Source of the DNA: Nitratireductor thuwali
GTDB lineage: Bacteria > Pseudomonadota > Alphaproteobacteria > Rhizobiales > Rhizobiaceae
Assembly: GCF_036621415.1 (NCBI RefSeq)
Contig: NZ_CP030941.1
Span: 3,594,001 to 3,658,000, forward strand
Length of the DNA: 64,000 bases
Direction of reading: 5' to 3'
Of the stretch, positions 9,114 to 17,086 are shown piece by piece. Below the pieces are notes generated by a model. It saw only the letters and a program-made list of their open reading frames with translations, did no database searches and was not told the origin of the DNA. The stretch's first letter is position 1, and every line of letters begins with the position of its first letter. A program made the position numbers and the translations under genes.

Positions 9114-9812
9114 ATGAGCCTGGTCGACACCATCAAGAATACCTTCGTTCCGATCCATCGCGAGGGCTATCCCTTCATCGCGGGCTTCGCCGTCGCGACC
9201 CTCGTGCTCGGGCTCATCTGGGGGCCGCTGTTCTGGATAGGCCTGATCCTGACCGCCTGGTGCACCTATTTTTTCCGTGATCCGCCGCGCGTCACTCCCG
9301 TCGACGACCGTTTCGTGATCGCGCCGGCCGACGGCATCGTTTCGGCGGTGGGCCCCGCCGTGCCGCCGCCGGAGCTCGACATGGGCGCGAGCGAGATGAC
9401 GCGCATTTCGGTCTTCATGAACGTGTTCTCCTGCCACATCAACCGCGCGCCGGTGCGCGGCCGCATATCGCTCATCGAGCATCGGCCCGGACGTTTTCTC
9501 AATGCTGATCTCGACAAGGCGAGCGTGGAGAACGAGCGCAACAGCCTGGTCATCGAGAGCCCGCACGGCCCCGTGCCGGTGGTGCAGATCGCCGGACTTG
9601 TCGCCCGCCGCATCGTCTGCTGGGCCGAGGCGCCGGGCGAGATCGGCATGGGCGAACGGTTCGGCCTGATTCGCTTCGGCTCGCGCGTCGACGTCTATCT
9701 GCCGGCCGACGCCCGCCCGCGCGTCGCCGTCGGGCAGGCGGCCATCGGCGGGGAAACGGTGATCGCCGAGTTCGGCTCGCAGATGCCGCCGCCGCTCGTG
9801 CGCGTTTCCTGA
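9114..9812 (+). CDS. psd: phosphatidylserine decarboxylase (short proenzyme form)
   Basis: A 232-residue proenzyme. It makes phosphatidylethanolamine from phosphatidylserine at the inner membrane. An N-terminal hydrophobic region (about 20-50) precedes the catalytic core with [12 protein letters not shown] and [16 protein letters not shown]. The self-cleavage site is the Gly189-Ser190 bond in RFGSR; Ser190 becomes the pyruvoyl group of the alpha chain. This is the short PSD-B-like form common in alphaproteobacteria. The next gene, pssA, supplies its substrate and starts 8 bases after its stop, so they form an operon. Confidence 0.96.
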   Translation: MSLVDTIKNTFVPIHREGYPFIAGFAVATLVLGLIWGPLFWIGLILTAWCTYFFRDPPRVTPVDDRFVIAPADGIVSAVGPAVPPPELDMGASEMTRISVFMNVFSCHINRAPVRGRISLIEHRPGRFLNADLDKASVENERNSLVIESPHGPVPVVQIAGLVARRIVCWAEAPGEIGMGERFGLIRFGSRVDVYLPADARPRVAVGQAAIGGETVIAEFGSQMPPPLVRVS

Positions 9813-9820
9813 GCCGGGCA

Positions 9821-10639
9821 ATGAGCGGTCCTTTCCCACCCTTCGAGCCCCATGGCGACGGCCGGCGCATCCGCGAGATACCGTTGCGGATGATCGTCCC
9901 CAACCTGATCACGGTCCTGGCCATCTGCGCGGGCCTTTCCGGCATCCGCCTGGCCTTCGAGAACAGGGTGGAACTGGCCGTCATGATGGTGCTGCTGGCC
10001 GCCTTCCTCGACGCGGTCGACGGCCGCGTCGCGCGCATGCTCAAGGCATCGTCGAAATTCGGCGCGCAGATGGATTCCCTTGCCGATATCGTCAATTTCG
10101 GCGTCGCGCCCGCGCTCGTCCTTTACGCCTACCTGCTGGACCAGGCAGGCGCCATCGGCTGGATTTCCGCGCTGCTCTTCGCCATCGCCTGTGCGCTGCG
10201 GCTCGCGCGCTTCAACGTCATGCTGGAGGATCCCGACCAGCCTGCCTGGCAGGGAGACTTTTTCGTCGGCGTGCCCGCCCCGGCTGGCGCTGCCCTTGTG
10301 ATGCTCCCGGTCTATCTGGGCTTTCTCGGCCTTGGGCCCGATCCCACGGTGGCGTTGGCCGCCTGCGCCTATACGGTGGCAGTCGGCGTGCTCATGGTCA
10401 GCCGCCTTCCGGTCTATTCGGGCAAGGCTTCCGGGAGCCGCGTGCGCCGCGAGCTCGTCATGCCGCTGATGCTCGTCGTCGTCTTCTACGCGCTGCTTCT
10501 GGCAAGCTACACCTGGCAGACGATGGCCGCCTCGGCCATCGCCTATCTCGGCTTCCTCGTCTTCTCCCAGCGGGCTTACGCTCGCCGCGCGGCGCGAGAG
10601 GCGGAGAAGGAGGCGGCCGGCTCTTCCTCCGACGCCTGA
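9821..10639 (+). CDS. pssA: CDP-diacylglycerol--serine O-phosphatidyltransferase
   Basis: A 272-residue integral membrane protein of the CDP-alcohol phosphatidyltransferase family. The complete signature is present: D67-G68-x2-A71-R72-x8-G81-x3-D85-x3-D89. It makes phosphatidylserine from CDP-diacylglycerol and serine, the substrate for the psd product encoded just upstream. About eight hydrophobic segments follow, with a charged C-terminal tail. The gene converges on the acyltransferase gene 35 bases downstream. The neighbourhood is a phosphatidylethanolamine module. Confidence 0.95.
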   Translation: MSGPFPPFEPHGDGRRIREIPLRMIVPNLITVLAICAGLSGIRLAFENRVELAVMMVLLAAFLDAVDGRVARMLKASSKFGAQMDSLADIVNFGVAPALVLYAYLLDQAGAIGWISALLFAIACALRLARFNVMLEDPDQPAWQGDFFVGVPAPAGAALVMLPVYLGFLGLGPDPTVALAACAYTVAVGVLMVSRLPVYSGKASGSRVRRELVMPLMLVVVFYALLLASYTWQTMAASAIAYLGFLVFSQRAYARRAAREAEKEAAGSSSDA

Positions 10640-10674
10640 ACCCGCATTCTGTGTAACGGCCTGCGGCGGCAGAA

Positions 10675-11397
10675 CTACGCCGCCTGCGTGCCGGCATCTT
10701 CATCGGGTTCGGGAGGCCGATTGCGGACCGCGATCATGCGTTGGAAGAAGGCCTGCGCGGCAAGCGGCTTCTCGTCGCCAGCAAGCGCGATCATTTCGGC
10801 AATCGTCAGCGGAGGCAGTGCGATGAGCCTGAGCTTCGGCGCAAGGCGCCGCCTGGCTCCGGGCGCCAGCGAGAACAGCGTCTCGCGCGCCCCATCGACA
10901 TAGACCGGCACGACGCGCGCATCCGCCCTGGCGGCGATCCGCGAAATGGCGCGGAAAAGCCGGAACGACTTCGCCTCCGGGGATTCCTCGTCCGGCAGGT
11001 ATACCGCCAACCGCCCATTGCCTTTGAGGCGCCGCACCAGCCGCCGGCTGACGAAGACATGATGCGCCCGGAACGCGATGCAGCGCGCAAGCGCACGCCA
11101 TGGGTCGAGCCATATCGATTGCGACGAGGCCTCGTCGAGGATGTGCAGCGTGTCGTCGGGAAGCAGGGAAAGCATCAGGGCCGGCTCGAGATGCGATTGA
11201 TGCCAGACCGCGTAGATCACCGGCGGGTCCGCATTACGGGCCGTCCTTATGGCGCCGTCGTTGATCCGGAACAAAAGCTTGAGCGGGGCATAGAGCAGCG
11301 CCTGATGGAGGTTCAGCTCCAGTCTTGCCACCAGGAAGGTGGCGAGACCGACCAGCACCGCGAGGAATGCGCCGAAAAGCGCGATAGCCGCCACCAT
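10675..11397 (-). CDS. divergent lysophospholipid acyltransferase family protein
   Basis: A 240-residue protein with one N-terminal hydrophobic segment followed by a fold resembling the acyltransferase half of Aas and PlsC. It has PVIYAVWHQSHLEPAL, then a segment ending VYLPDEES in place of the usual FPEG-type motif, and VVPVYVDGARETLFS resembling the VIPVRIEGAE segment of Aas. The catalytic H-x4-D box reads H66-QSHL-E71, a conservative but unusual Asp-to-Glu change. Probably membrane-bound and acting on 1-acyl-glycerophospholipids, consistent with the adjoining psd-pssA genes. Activity is uncertain because of the altered box. Confidence 0.65.
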   Translation of the reverse strand: MVAAIALFGAFLAVLVGLATFLVARLELNLHQALLYAPLKLLFRINDGAIRTARNADPPVIYAVWHQSHLEPALMLSLLPDDTLHILDEASSQSIWLDPWRALARCIAFRAHHVFVSRRLVRRLKGNGRLAVYLPDEESPEAKSFRLFRAISRIAARADARVVPVYVDGARETLFSLAPGARRRLAPKLRLIALPPLTIAEMIALAGDEKPLAAQAFFQRMIAVRNRPPEPDEDAGTQAA

Positions 11398-11558
11398 GTC
11401 GGGCCTCCCGTTCCAGCGCCGCGCGGATGATGCCCGCGCAATGAGTTAGAGCAAAATCACCGAATGCCTACAGCGCCGGACGCATGCATGGCTGCGCGCT
11501 CGACATCAGCCGCAGGGTATCCGATGGGGGAGCCGCGTCAATAGTCCCGCATTCAGGG

Positions 11559-12305
11559 CTATTCCGGCATGCGGTACCGCGTGAACCGGTTCTTCGGCAC
11601 GTCGAAGATGAGGCCCGTTTCCGTCAGTTCGGGGCTTGCAAGGGGAACGATCTTCGCCGCGACTTCAGAGGGATGCGGCAGCGTATCGGGATCCTCGCCC
11701 GGCATTGCCTGGGCCCGCATGGCTGTGCGGGTGGCGCCGGGATTCACGGAATTGACCCGCAGCGGCATGTTCTTGGTCTCGTCCGCCCAGGAGCGCGCCA
11801 GTGCCTCGACCGCGGCCTTGGAGGCTGCGTAGGGGCCCCAGAACGCCTTGGCCGAATGCGCCGCGCCGGACGACATGATGACGGCGCGTCCGGCGTCCGA
11901 GGCGCGCAGCAGCGGATCGAGCGAGCGGATCAGCCGCCAGGTGGCAGTGACGTTGATTTCCATGACCTTTTCGAACGTCTTGGCCTCGACATGCCCGATC
12001 GGCGAGATAACGCCGAGAATGCCGGCATTGGCGATCATGATGTCGAGCTTGCCCCAGCGTTCGTGAATCGCGCCGCCTATGCGGTCGATGCCGGCCATGT
12101 CCTTGAGATCGAGCGGCACCAGGGTGGTCTCGCCACCGGCCGCCTTGATCTCGTCGTCGAGCTCTTCAAGCCCGCCCACCGTACGCGCGACGGCGATCAC
12201 ATGGGCCCCGGCCGCCGCCAATTCCTTGGCGATGAAGTAGCCGATGCCGCGCGAAGCGCCCGTAACGAGCGCAATACGGCCGGAAAGATCGGGCTTTTCC
12301 GTCAT
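11559..12305 (-). CDS. short-chain dehydrogenase/reductase
   Basis: A 248-residue classical SDR. The NAD(P) motif TGASRGIG is at 15-22, NAG follows at about 92, the catalytic serine is in MSSGAAHS, and the Tyr/Lys pair is in YAASK (about 160-164). A basic residue in the cofactor motif suggests NADPH preference. The C-terminal segment with DTLPHPSEVAAKIV resembles the YciK-like SDRs often encoded next to purF in rhizobia. Substrate is unknown. It lies 39 bases downstream of the purF stop on the same strand, so cotranscription with the purF-cvpA-radA series is possible. Confidence 0.85.
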   Translation of the reverse strand: MTEKPDLSGRIALVTGASRGIGYFIAKELAAAGAHVIAVARTVGGLEELDDEIKAAGGETTLVPLDLKDMAGIDRIGGAIHERWGKLDIMIANAGILGVISPIGHVEAKTFEKVMEINVTATWRLIRSLDPLLRASDAGRAVIMSSGAAHSAKAFWGPYAASKAAVEALARSWADETKNMPLRVNSVNPGATRTAMRAQAMPGEDPDTLPHPSEVAAKIVPLASPELTETGLIFDVPKNRFTRYRMPE

Positions 12306-12344
12306 GTCAAACTTCCTGGATTATGGATTATGCCGACCGCGGCA

Positions 12345-13817
12345 TCACTGGCCGCCCGCCGCCAGCAGCGAGAGCTGGCGCACATTGTCCGCTCCGTGAT
12401 GGTCGGTGAGCTGCGTGGGATACTCGGTGGTGAAGCAGGCGTCGCAATATTGTGGTTGCTCGTTGTTGCGGTTCACCTCGCCAACCGCCCGGTAAAGCCC
12501 GTCGATGGACAGGAAGCCGAGCGAATCGACCCGGATGAACGCCGCCATTTCCTCAATCGACATGCGCGAGGCGAGCAGCTTGCCCGTCGAGGGCGTGTCG
12601 ACGCCGTAAAAGCAGGAGGCGCGCGTCGGCGGCGAGGCGACTCGCATATGCACCTCCTTCGCGCCCGCATCGCGCACCATCTGCACGATCTTCTGGCTCG
12701 TCGTGCCGCGGACGATGGAATCGTCCACCAGCACCACGCGCTTGCCCTCGATCGATCTGCGGTTGGCATTGTGCTTCAGCTTCACGCCCATGTGGCGGAT
12801 GGAATCGGTCGGCTGAATGAAGGTCCGGCCCACATAATGGTTGCGGATGATGCCGAGCTCGAAGGGGAGGTTCGCCTCCTGGGCGAAGCCGATGGCCGCG
12901 GGCGTGCCGGAATCGGGCACCGGCACCACGATGTCGGCCTCGATCGGGTTCTCGCGGGCCAGCTCCGCGCCGATGCGCTTGCGCACCTCGTACACGTTGC
13001 GCCCCTCCACCGAGGAATCGGGCCGGGCGAAATAGACATATTCGAAGATGCAGAAACGCTGCTTGGCCGGTTCGAACGGAAAATGGCTTTCAAGGCCGCT
13101 ATCGGTCACCACCACCATCTCGCCCGGCTTGATGTCACGAACGAAACGGGCGCCGATGATGTCCAGCGCGCAGCTTTCCGACGCCAGGATATAGGCGCCG
13201 TCGAGGTCGCCCAGGACCAAGGGACGAATGCCGAGCGGGTCGCGGCAGCCGATCATCTTCTTGGACGTCAACGCGACAAGCGAGAACGCGCCTTCGAGCT
13301 GGCGCACCGCATCGATGAACCGCGCATTTGTGTCGCGCCCCTTGCTGGTGGCCACCAGGTGCATGATGGTCTCGGTGTCGGACGTCGACGAGAAGATCGA
13401 GCCTTCCTTCTGCAGCCGGCGCTGCACCGTCATGGCGTTGGTGATATTGCCGTTGTGGGCGACGGCAAGGCCGCCATCGGCAAGTTCCGCGAAAAAGGGC
13501 TGTACATTGCGCAGACCGGAGCCGCCGGTGGTGGCGTAACGGGTGTGGCCGATGGCGCGGCCGCCCTGCAGCCGGTCCATGACGGACTGCTTGGTGAAAG
13601 TATCGCCGATCAGGCCGATATGGCGCTCGACATGGAACTGCGTGCCATCGAAGGAGACAATGCCGGCTGCTTCCTGGCCGCGATGCTGGAGAGCGTGAAG
13701 GCCGAGCGTGGTGATCGCAGCGGCATCCTGCCGACCGAAAATGCCGAACACGCCGCATTCATCATGGAAATGATCATCGGCCTCGCCCGCGAAGGACAGT
13801 TCGTAGTCTTGTGCCAT
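12345..13817 (-). CDS. purF: amidophosphoribosyltransferase
   Basis: A 490-residue enzyme for the first committed step of purine synthesis, converting PRPP and glutamine to 5-phosphoribosylamine. A 20-residue propeptide precedes the catalytic Cys21 in CGVFGIFG. HRGQEAAG and GHTRYATTG belong to the N-terminal glutaminase domain, and VVLVDDSIVRGTTS is the PRPP-binding loop of the phosphoribosyltransferase domain. A cluster of C-terminal cysteines (YCDAC near 455) suggests the Fe-S form known from Bacillus-type enzymes. cvpA lies directly upstream, as in many proteobacteria. purM and purN are elsewhere in this window. Confidence 0.97.
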   Translation of the reverse strand: MAQDYELSFAGEADDHFHDECGVFGIFGRQDAAAITTLGLHALQHRGQEAAGIVSFDGTQFHVERHIGLIGDTFTKQSVMDRLQGGRAIGHTRYATTGGSGLRNVQPFFAELADGGLAVAHNGNITNAMTVQRRLQKEGSIFSSTSDTETIMHLVATSKGRDTNARFIDAVRQLEGAFSLVALTSKKMIGCRDPLGIRPLVLGDLDGAYILASESCALDIIGARFVRDIKPGEMVVVTDSGLESHFPFEPAKQRFCIFEYVYFARPDSSVEGRNVYEVRKRIGAELARENPIEADIVVPVPDSGTPAAIGFAQEANLPFELGIIRNHYVGRTFIQPTDSIRHMGVKLKHNANRRSIEGKRVVLVDDSIVRGTTSQKIVQMVRDAGAKEVHMRVASPPTRASCFYGVDTPSTGKLLASRMSIEEMAAFIRVDSLGFLSIDGLYRAVGEVNRNNEQPQYCDACFTTEYPTQLTDHHGADNVRQLSLLAAGGQ

Positions 13818-13864
13818 TCCTGGCCGCCCTCGTTTTTCACTGTGTGTCCTGGCGGCCTTGGCCG

Positions 13865-14404
13865 TCAGTTGTTCGTTTCCGGTTCGCCGTCCGTGTTCGG
13901 CGACAAGCGGTCGAGTATAGACGCATCGGGATCATCCGGCAGCAAATCTTGCAGCCACGCACCCACGCTGTCCAGCAGCGGGCGGGACTTCGCCTCGCTG
14001 ATCCACGCCGGCGGGTTGGCACCCAACAGCCAGTTCAGGAACAAAAGCGCCACGGCCACTACCAGCACGCCTCTCGCCGCTCCGTATAGGAAACCAAGGG
14101 TGCGGTCCAGTGCGCCAACCCTCGAATCGACGATGAAGTCGGCGAGCTTCATGGTGATGATCGTCACGATGATCAGCGCCACAAAGAACACGACCGCCGC
14201 CGCTATGGCCAGCGCCAGCATGCTGTTATCTATATAGGGCGTCACATAGGGCAGCACAAAGGGGTAGAGAAAATAGGCCGCGACGGCGGCTGCCGCCCAC
14301 GAGGCGATGGACAACACTTCCCGGGAAAAGCCGCGCACCATGGCGAGCATCGCCGATACCAGCGTGAAGCCGACGAGTATACCGTCAAGCAGCGTGATTG
14401 GCAT
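13865..14404 (-). CDS. cvpA: CvpA family inner membrane protein
   Basis: A 179-residue protein with four predicted membrane helices in the first 125 residues (LLDGILVGFTLVSAMLAMVR onwards) and a polar Pro/Asp-rich tail. CvpA is linked in E. coli to colicin V production and envelope stress tolerance, and its molecular role is unclear. It lies just upstream of purF, the classical arrangement. ATG 14404 was preferred over GTG 14410 because AGGGG is placed 5 bases before it. A tandem 18-bp repeat sits directly upstream. Confidence 0.88.
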   Translation of the reverse strand: MPITLLDGILVGFTLVSAMLAMVRGFSREVLSIASWAAAAVAAYFLYPFVLPYVTPYIDNSMLALAIAAAVVFFVALIIVTIITMKLADFIVDSRVGALDRTLGFLYGAARGVLVVAVALLFLNWLLGANPPAWISEAKSRPLLDSVGAWLQDLLPDDPDASILDRLSPNTDGEPETNN

Positions 14405-14421
14405 TGTCACCCCTACTCCAG

Positions 14422-14457
14422 TTCAAGGCAGGATGCCCCTTCAAGGCAGGATGCCCC
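14422..14457. repeat. perfect 18-bp tandem direct repeat
   Basis: Two identical copies of TTCAAGGCAGGATGCCCC (14422-14439 and 14440-14457) fill most of the 60-base gap between the radA stop and the cvpA start. The repeat contains GGCAGGATGCC, itself partly symmetric, so it could be a binding site or a slipped-strand duplication. No known element is recognised. Confidence 0.8.
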
Positions 14458-14464
14458 CGCACAT

Positions 14465-15871
14465 CTATTCTTCGTCCCCATCCGCCTGGCCGGCACGAGA
14501 GCCCGCAATCCGCGCGACGAGATCCGCCAGCCCCTCCGGACGGAAACCGCGCGCGGCGATCGCGCCAGCGGGCTCCTCGTTCCCGGGAGGCAGCACCGCC
14601 TGGACAAAGCCAAGCTTCTCCGCTTCCTTGAGCCGGCTGGTCGCGTGGGCGACGGGCCGCACGGCGCCCGAAAGGCTGATTTCGCCGAAATAGACGCAAT
14701 CGGCGGGCAGGGCAAGCCCGGTAAGCGAGGAGACGAGCGCCGCCGCCACCGCAAGGTCTGCCGCCGGTTCGGTGATCCGATAGCCGCCGGCAACATTGAG
14801 ATAGACGTCGTTCTGCGCGAACCGCACCCCGCAATGGGCCTCCAGCACCGCCAGCACCATCGACAGGCGGGACGAGTCCCACCCCACCACGGCCCGCCGG
14901 GGCGTGCCGAGCGGCGAGGGGGCGACAAGCGCCTGAATCTCCACCAGAACGGGCCTCGTGCCTTCCATTCCCGCGAATACGGCGGCGCCGGGAGCCTTGG
15001 TGCTGCGCTCCCCCAGAAACAGCTCGGACGGGTTGGCGACTTCGCGCAGGCCCTTGTCGCCCATCTCGAAGACGCCGATTTCATCGGTCGGGCCGAAACG
15101 GTTCTTCACGGTGCGCAGGATGCGGTAGTGATGGCCGCCTTCGCCTTCGAAATAAAGCACGGCGTCGACCATGTGCTCGACCACGCGCGGGCCGGCGATC
15201 TGGCCTTCCTTGGTGACATGGCCGACCAGCACGATCGCCGCCCCGGTCGATTTGGCATAGCGGATCATTGCCTGCGCGGCGGCGCGCACCTGCGTCACCG
15301 TTCCGGGCGCCGAATCGGCGAGGTCGGTCCACAGCGTCTGGATGGAATCGAGGATCACGAGGTCCGGCCGCCTGCCTTCGGCGATGGTGGCCAGGATGTC
15401 CTCGACATTGGTTTCGGCGGCCAGCTCGACCGGCGTCTGTGCGACGCCCAGCCGCTGCGCCCTCAGCCTGATCTGCGCCACCGCCTCCTCGCCAGACACA
15501 TAGACGATGCGGTGTCCCTGCGCGGCAAGGGCCGCGGCCGCCTGGGTGAGCAGCGTCGATTTTCCGATGCCCGGATCGCCGCCGACCAGCAGCGCCGAGC
15601 CACGCACGAAGCCGCCGCCGGTGGCGCGGTCGAGCTCGCCGATGCCGGTCACGATGCGCGGCGCGTCCTCGATCTCTCCGTCCAGCGTCGTCAGCGCCAC
15701 GGCCCGGCCGGTGCGTGCCTTGCGCAGGGATTGCGGTCCCGCGCCGATGCCGCCCGCCGTGCCTTCCTCGATCAGGGTGTTCCACTCGCCGCAGCCATCG
15801 CACTTGCCCGCCCAGCGCGCATGCACGGTGCCGCAGTTCTGGCAGATGAACTGGCTGCGCGATTTGGCCAT
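14465..15871 (-). CDS. radA: DNA repair protein RadA
   Basis: A 468-residue RecA-like branch-migration protein that helps process recombination intermediates. An N-terminal C4 zinc motif has C10, C13, C24 and C27 (CQNCG ... CDGCG). Walker A is GGDPGIGKST, the RadA-specific KNRFG motif follows (VKNRFGPTDE), and a C-terminal Lon-protease-like domain contains APSPLGTPRRAVVGWD. The start was placed at ATG 15871 so the protein opens MAKSRSQF, as usual for the family; the frame is open further upstream but would invade alr. It lies between alr and cvpA on the same strand. Confidence 0.95.
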   Translation of the reverse strand: MAKSRSQFICQNCGTVHARWAGKCDGCGEWNTLIEEGTAGGIGAGPQSLRKARTGRAVALTTLDGEIEDAPRIVTGIGELDRATGGGFVRGSALLVGGDPGIGKSTLLTQAAAALAAQGHRIVYVSGEEAVAQIRLRAQRLGVAQTPVELAAETNVEDILATIAEGRRPDLVILDSIQTLWTDLADSAPGTVTQVRAAAQAMIRYAKSTGAAIVLVGHVTKEGQIAGPRVVEHMVDAVLYFEGEGGHHYRILRTVKNRFGPTDEIGVFEMGDKGLREVANPSELFLGERSTKAPGAAVFAGMEGTRPVLVEIQALVAPSPLGTPRRAVVGWDSSRLSMVLAVLEAHCGVRFAQNDVYLNVAGGYRITEPAADLAVAAALVSSLTGLALPADCVYFGEISLSGAVRPVAHATSRLKEAEKLGFVQAVLPPGNEEPAGAIAARGFRPEGLADLVARIAGSRAGQADGDEE

Positions 15872-15917
15872 CAGGGGATGATCCTGCAACCGACGGCGCC
15901 GGGCCTTGGCAAGCGGC

Positions 15918-17084
15918 TCACGCCCCGTCTCCCACATATTCGCGGTGGTAACGCCGGCCGAGCGTGGTCAGCAGCTCATAGGCGATCGTGCCGGCCGCCT
16001 CGGCTACCCGGTCGATGGGCATGTTCGGCCCGAACAGCTCGACATGGTCGCCGACGGCGACCGCGTCCTCGCCGAGCGCAGTCACGTCGAACAGGGTGAG
16101 GTCCATCGTCACCCTGCCGAGCACCGGAGCTTCTTGGCCGTGGATGAAACCGCTGGCGCCGGCGCGCGTGGCACGCAGGGGCACGGCGGCGCCCGACGCC
16201 GCGCGGTGATAGCCATCGGCATAGCCCGTGGAGGCGACGGCGATGATGGTGTCGCGGGCAAGCGGCGTTGCCGCATAGCTGACGCTCTCGCCAGCCCGCG
16301 CCCTGCGCACCTGGGCAATGCGGGCTTCGGCCAGAACCACGGGGCGCATGGGATTGGCGATGCCGCCGACCGCGCCGCCGCCGTACAGCGCGATGCCGGG
16401 CCGGGTGACGTCGCACAGGAAATCGCCGCCAAGGAAGATGCCGGCCGAATTGCACAGGCTTGATTCTGTTTCCGGGAAAAGCGTCTTAACCGCTTGAAAG
16501 GATTCCAGTTGCCGGCGGTTCATAGGATGGCCGGGTTCGTCCGCGCAGGCCAGATGGCTCATGACCAGTATTGGGGTGAGGGCCCGCGTCAGCGCGTTTT
16601 CGCTGGCCAGCGCCCGCGCGCGCTCGAAGGTGAGGCCAAGGCGGTTCATGCCCGTGTCGACGTGCACGGCGCAGGGGCGGGGATTCTCGCCGTCCCACCC
16701 GTAGGCCTCCCACACGGAAAGATCGCTCTGCGAATTGACGACCGGCATCAGGCGGTGCTCGCGATAGGCGGCCGCGGCCTCCTGGCCGAACAGCCCGTTG
16801 AGCACGAAGATTTCGGCATCCGGCAGCACCCGCCTCAGCGCCACGCCCTCATGCGGCAGGGCAACGAAAAAGCGGCGGCAGCCCGCGCCTGCCAGAGCCC
16901 TGGCGACAGGCTCCAGGCCGAGCCCGTAGCCATCCGCCTTCACGACGGCGGCTGCCTGGGCCGGGGCGGAGCGCGCGGCAAGGTCGCGGTAATTGGCAAC
17001 CAGCGCGTCGAGGTCGATGGTCAGCCGCCCGCCCGCCAGATATGCATCCGGGCCCGTGCCTTTGATGGTGTAGCCGCCAGCCAC
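15918..17084 (-). CDS. alr: alanine racemase
   Basis: A 388-residue PLP enzyme making D-alanine for peptidoglycan. Lys49 in AVVKADGYG binds PLP at the mouth of the TIM barrel. The second catalytic residue is the tyrosine in VSYAATP (about 266), where most relatives have VSYG. GLFGQEA and SHLACADE are also typical. Start is GTG at 17084, two bases beyond the dnaB stop, with GGAG inside the dnaB 3' end serving as ribosome site, so translation is probably coupled to dnaB. The dnaB-alr-radA order is common in Rhizobiales. Confidence 0.94.
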   Translation of the reverse strand: MAGGYTIKGTGPDAYLAGGRLTIDLDALVANYRDLAARSAPAQAAAVVKADGYGLGLEPVARALAGAGCRRFFVALPHEGVALRRVLPDAEIFVLNGLFGQEAAAAYREHRLMPVVNSQSDLSVWEAYGWDGENPRPCAVHVDTGMNRLGLTFERARALASENALTRALTPILVMSHLACADEPGHPMNRRQLESFQAVKTLFPETESSLCNSAGIFLGGDFLCDVTRPGIALYGGGAVGGIANPMRPVVLAEARIAQVRRARAGESVSYAATPLARDTIIAVASTGYADGYHRAASGAAVPLRATRAGASGFIHGQEAPVLGRVTMDLTLFDVTALGEDAVAVGDHVELFGPNMPIDRVAEAAGTIAYELLTTLGRRYHREYVGDGA

Positions 17085-17086
17085 TT

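Noticed and set aside
7068..9839. A 923-residue open frame antisense to the Atm1-type exporter and psd genes
   Set aside because: It is a GC-bias shadow with His/Arg/Gly/Asp-rich composition and no family motifs. The opposite strand carries two complete recognised genes.
11484..14237. A 917-residue plus-strand open frame across the SDR, purF and cvpA
   Set aside because: The minus strand holds three recognisable genes with catalytic motifs; the plus frame has none.
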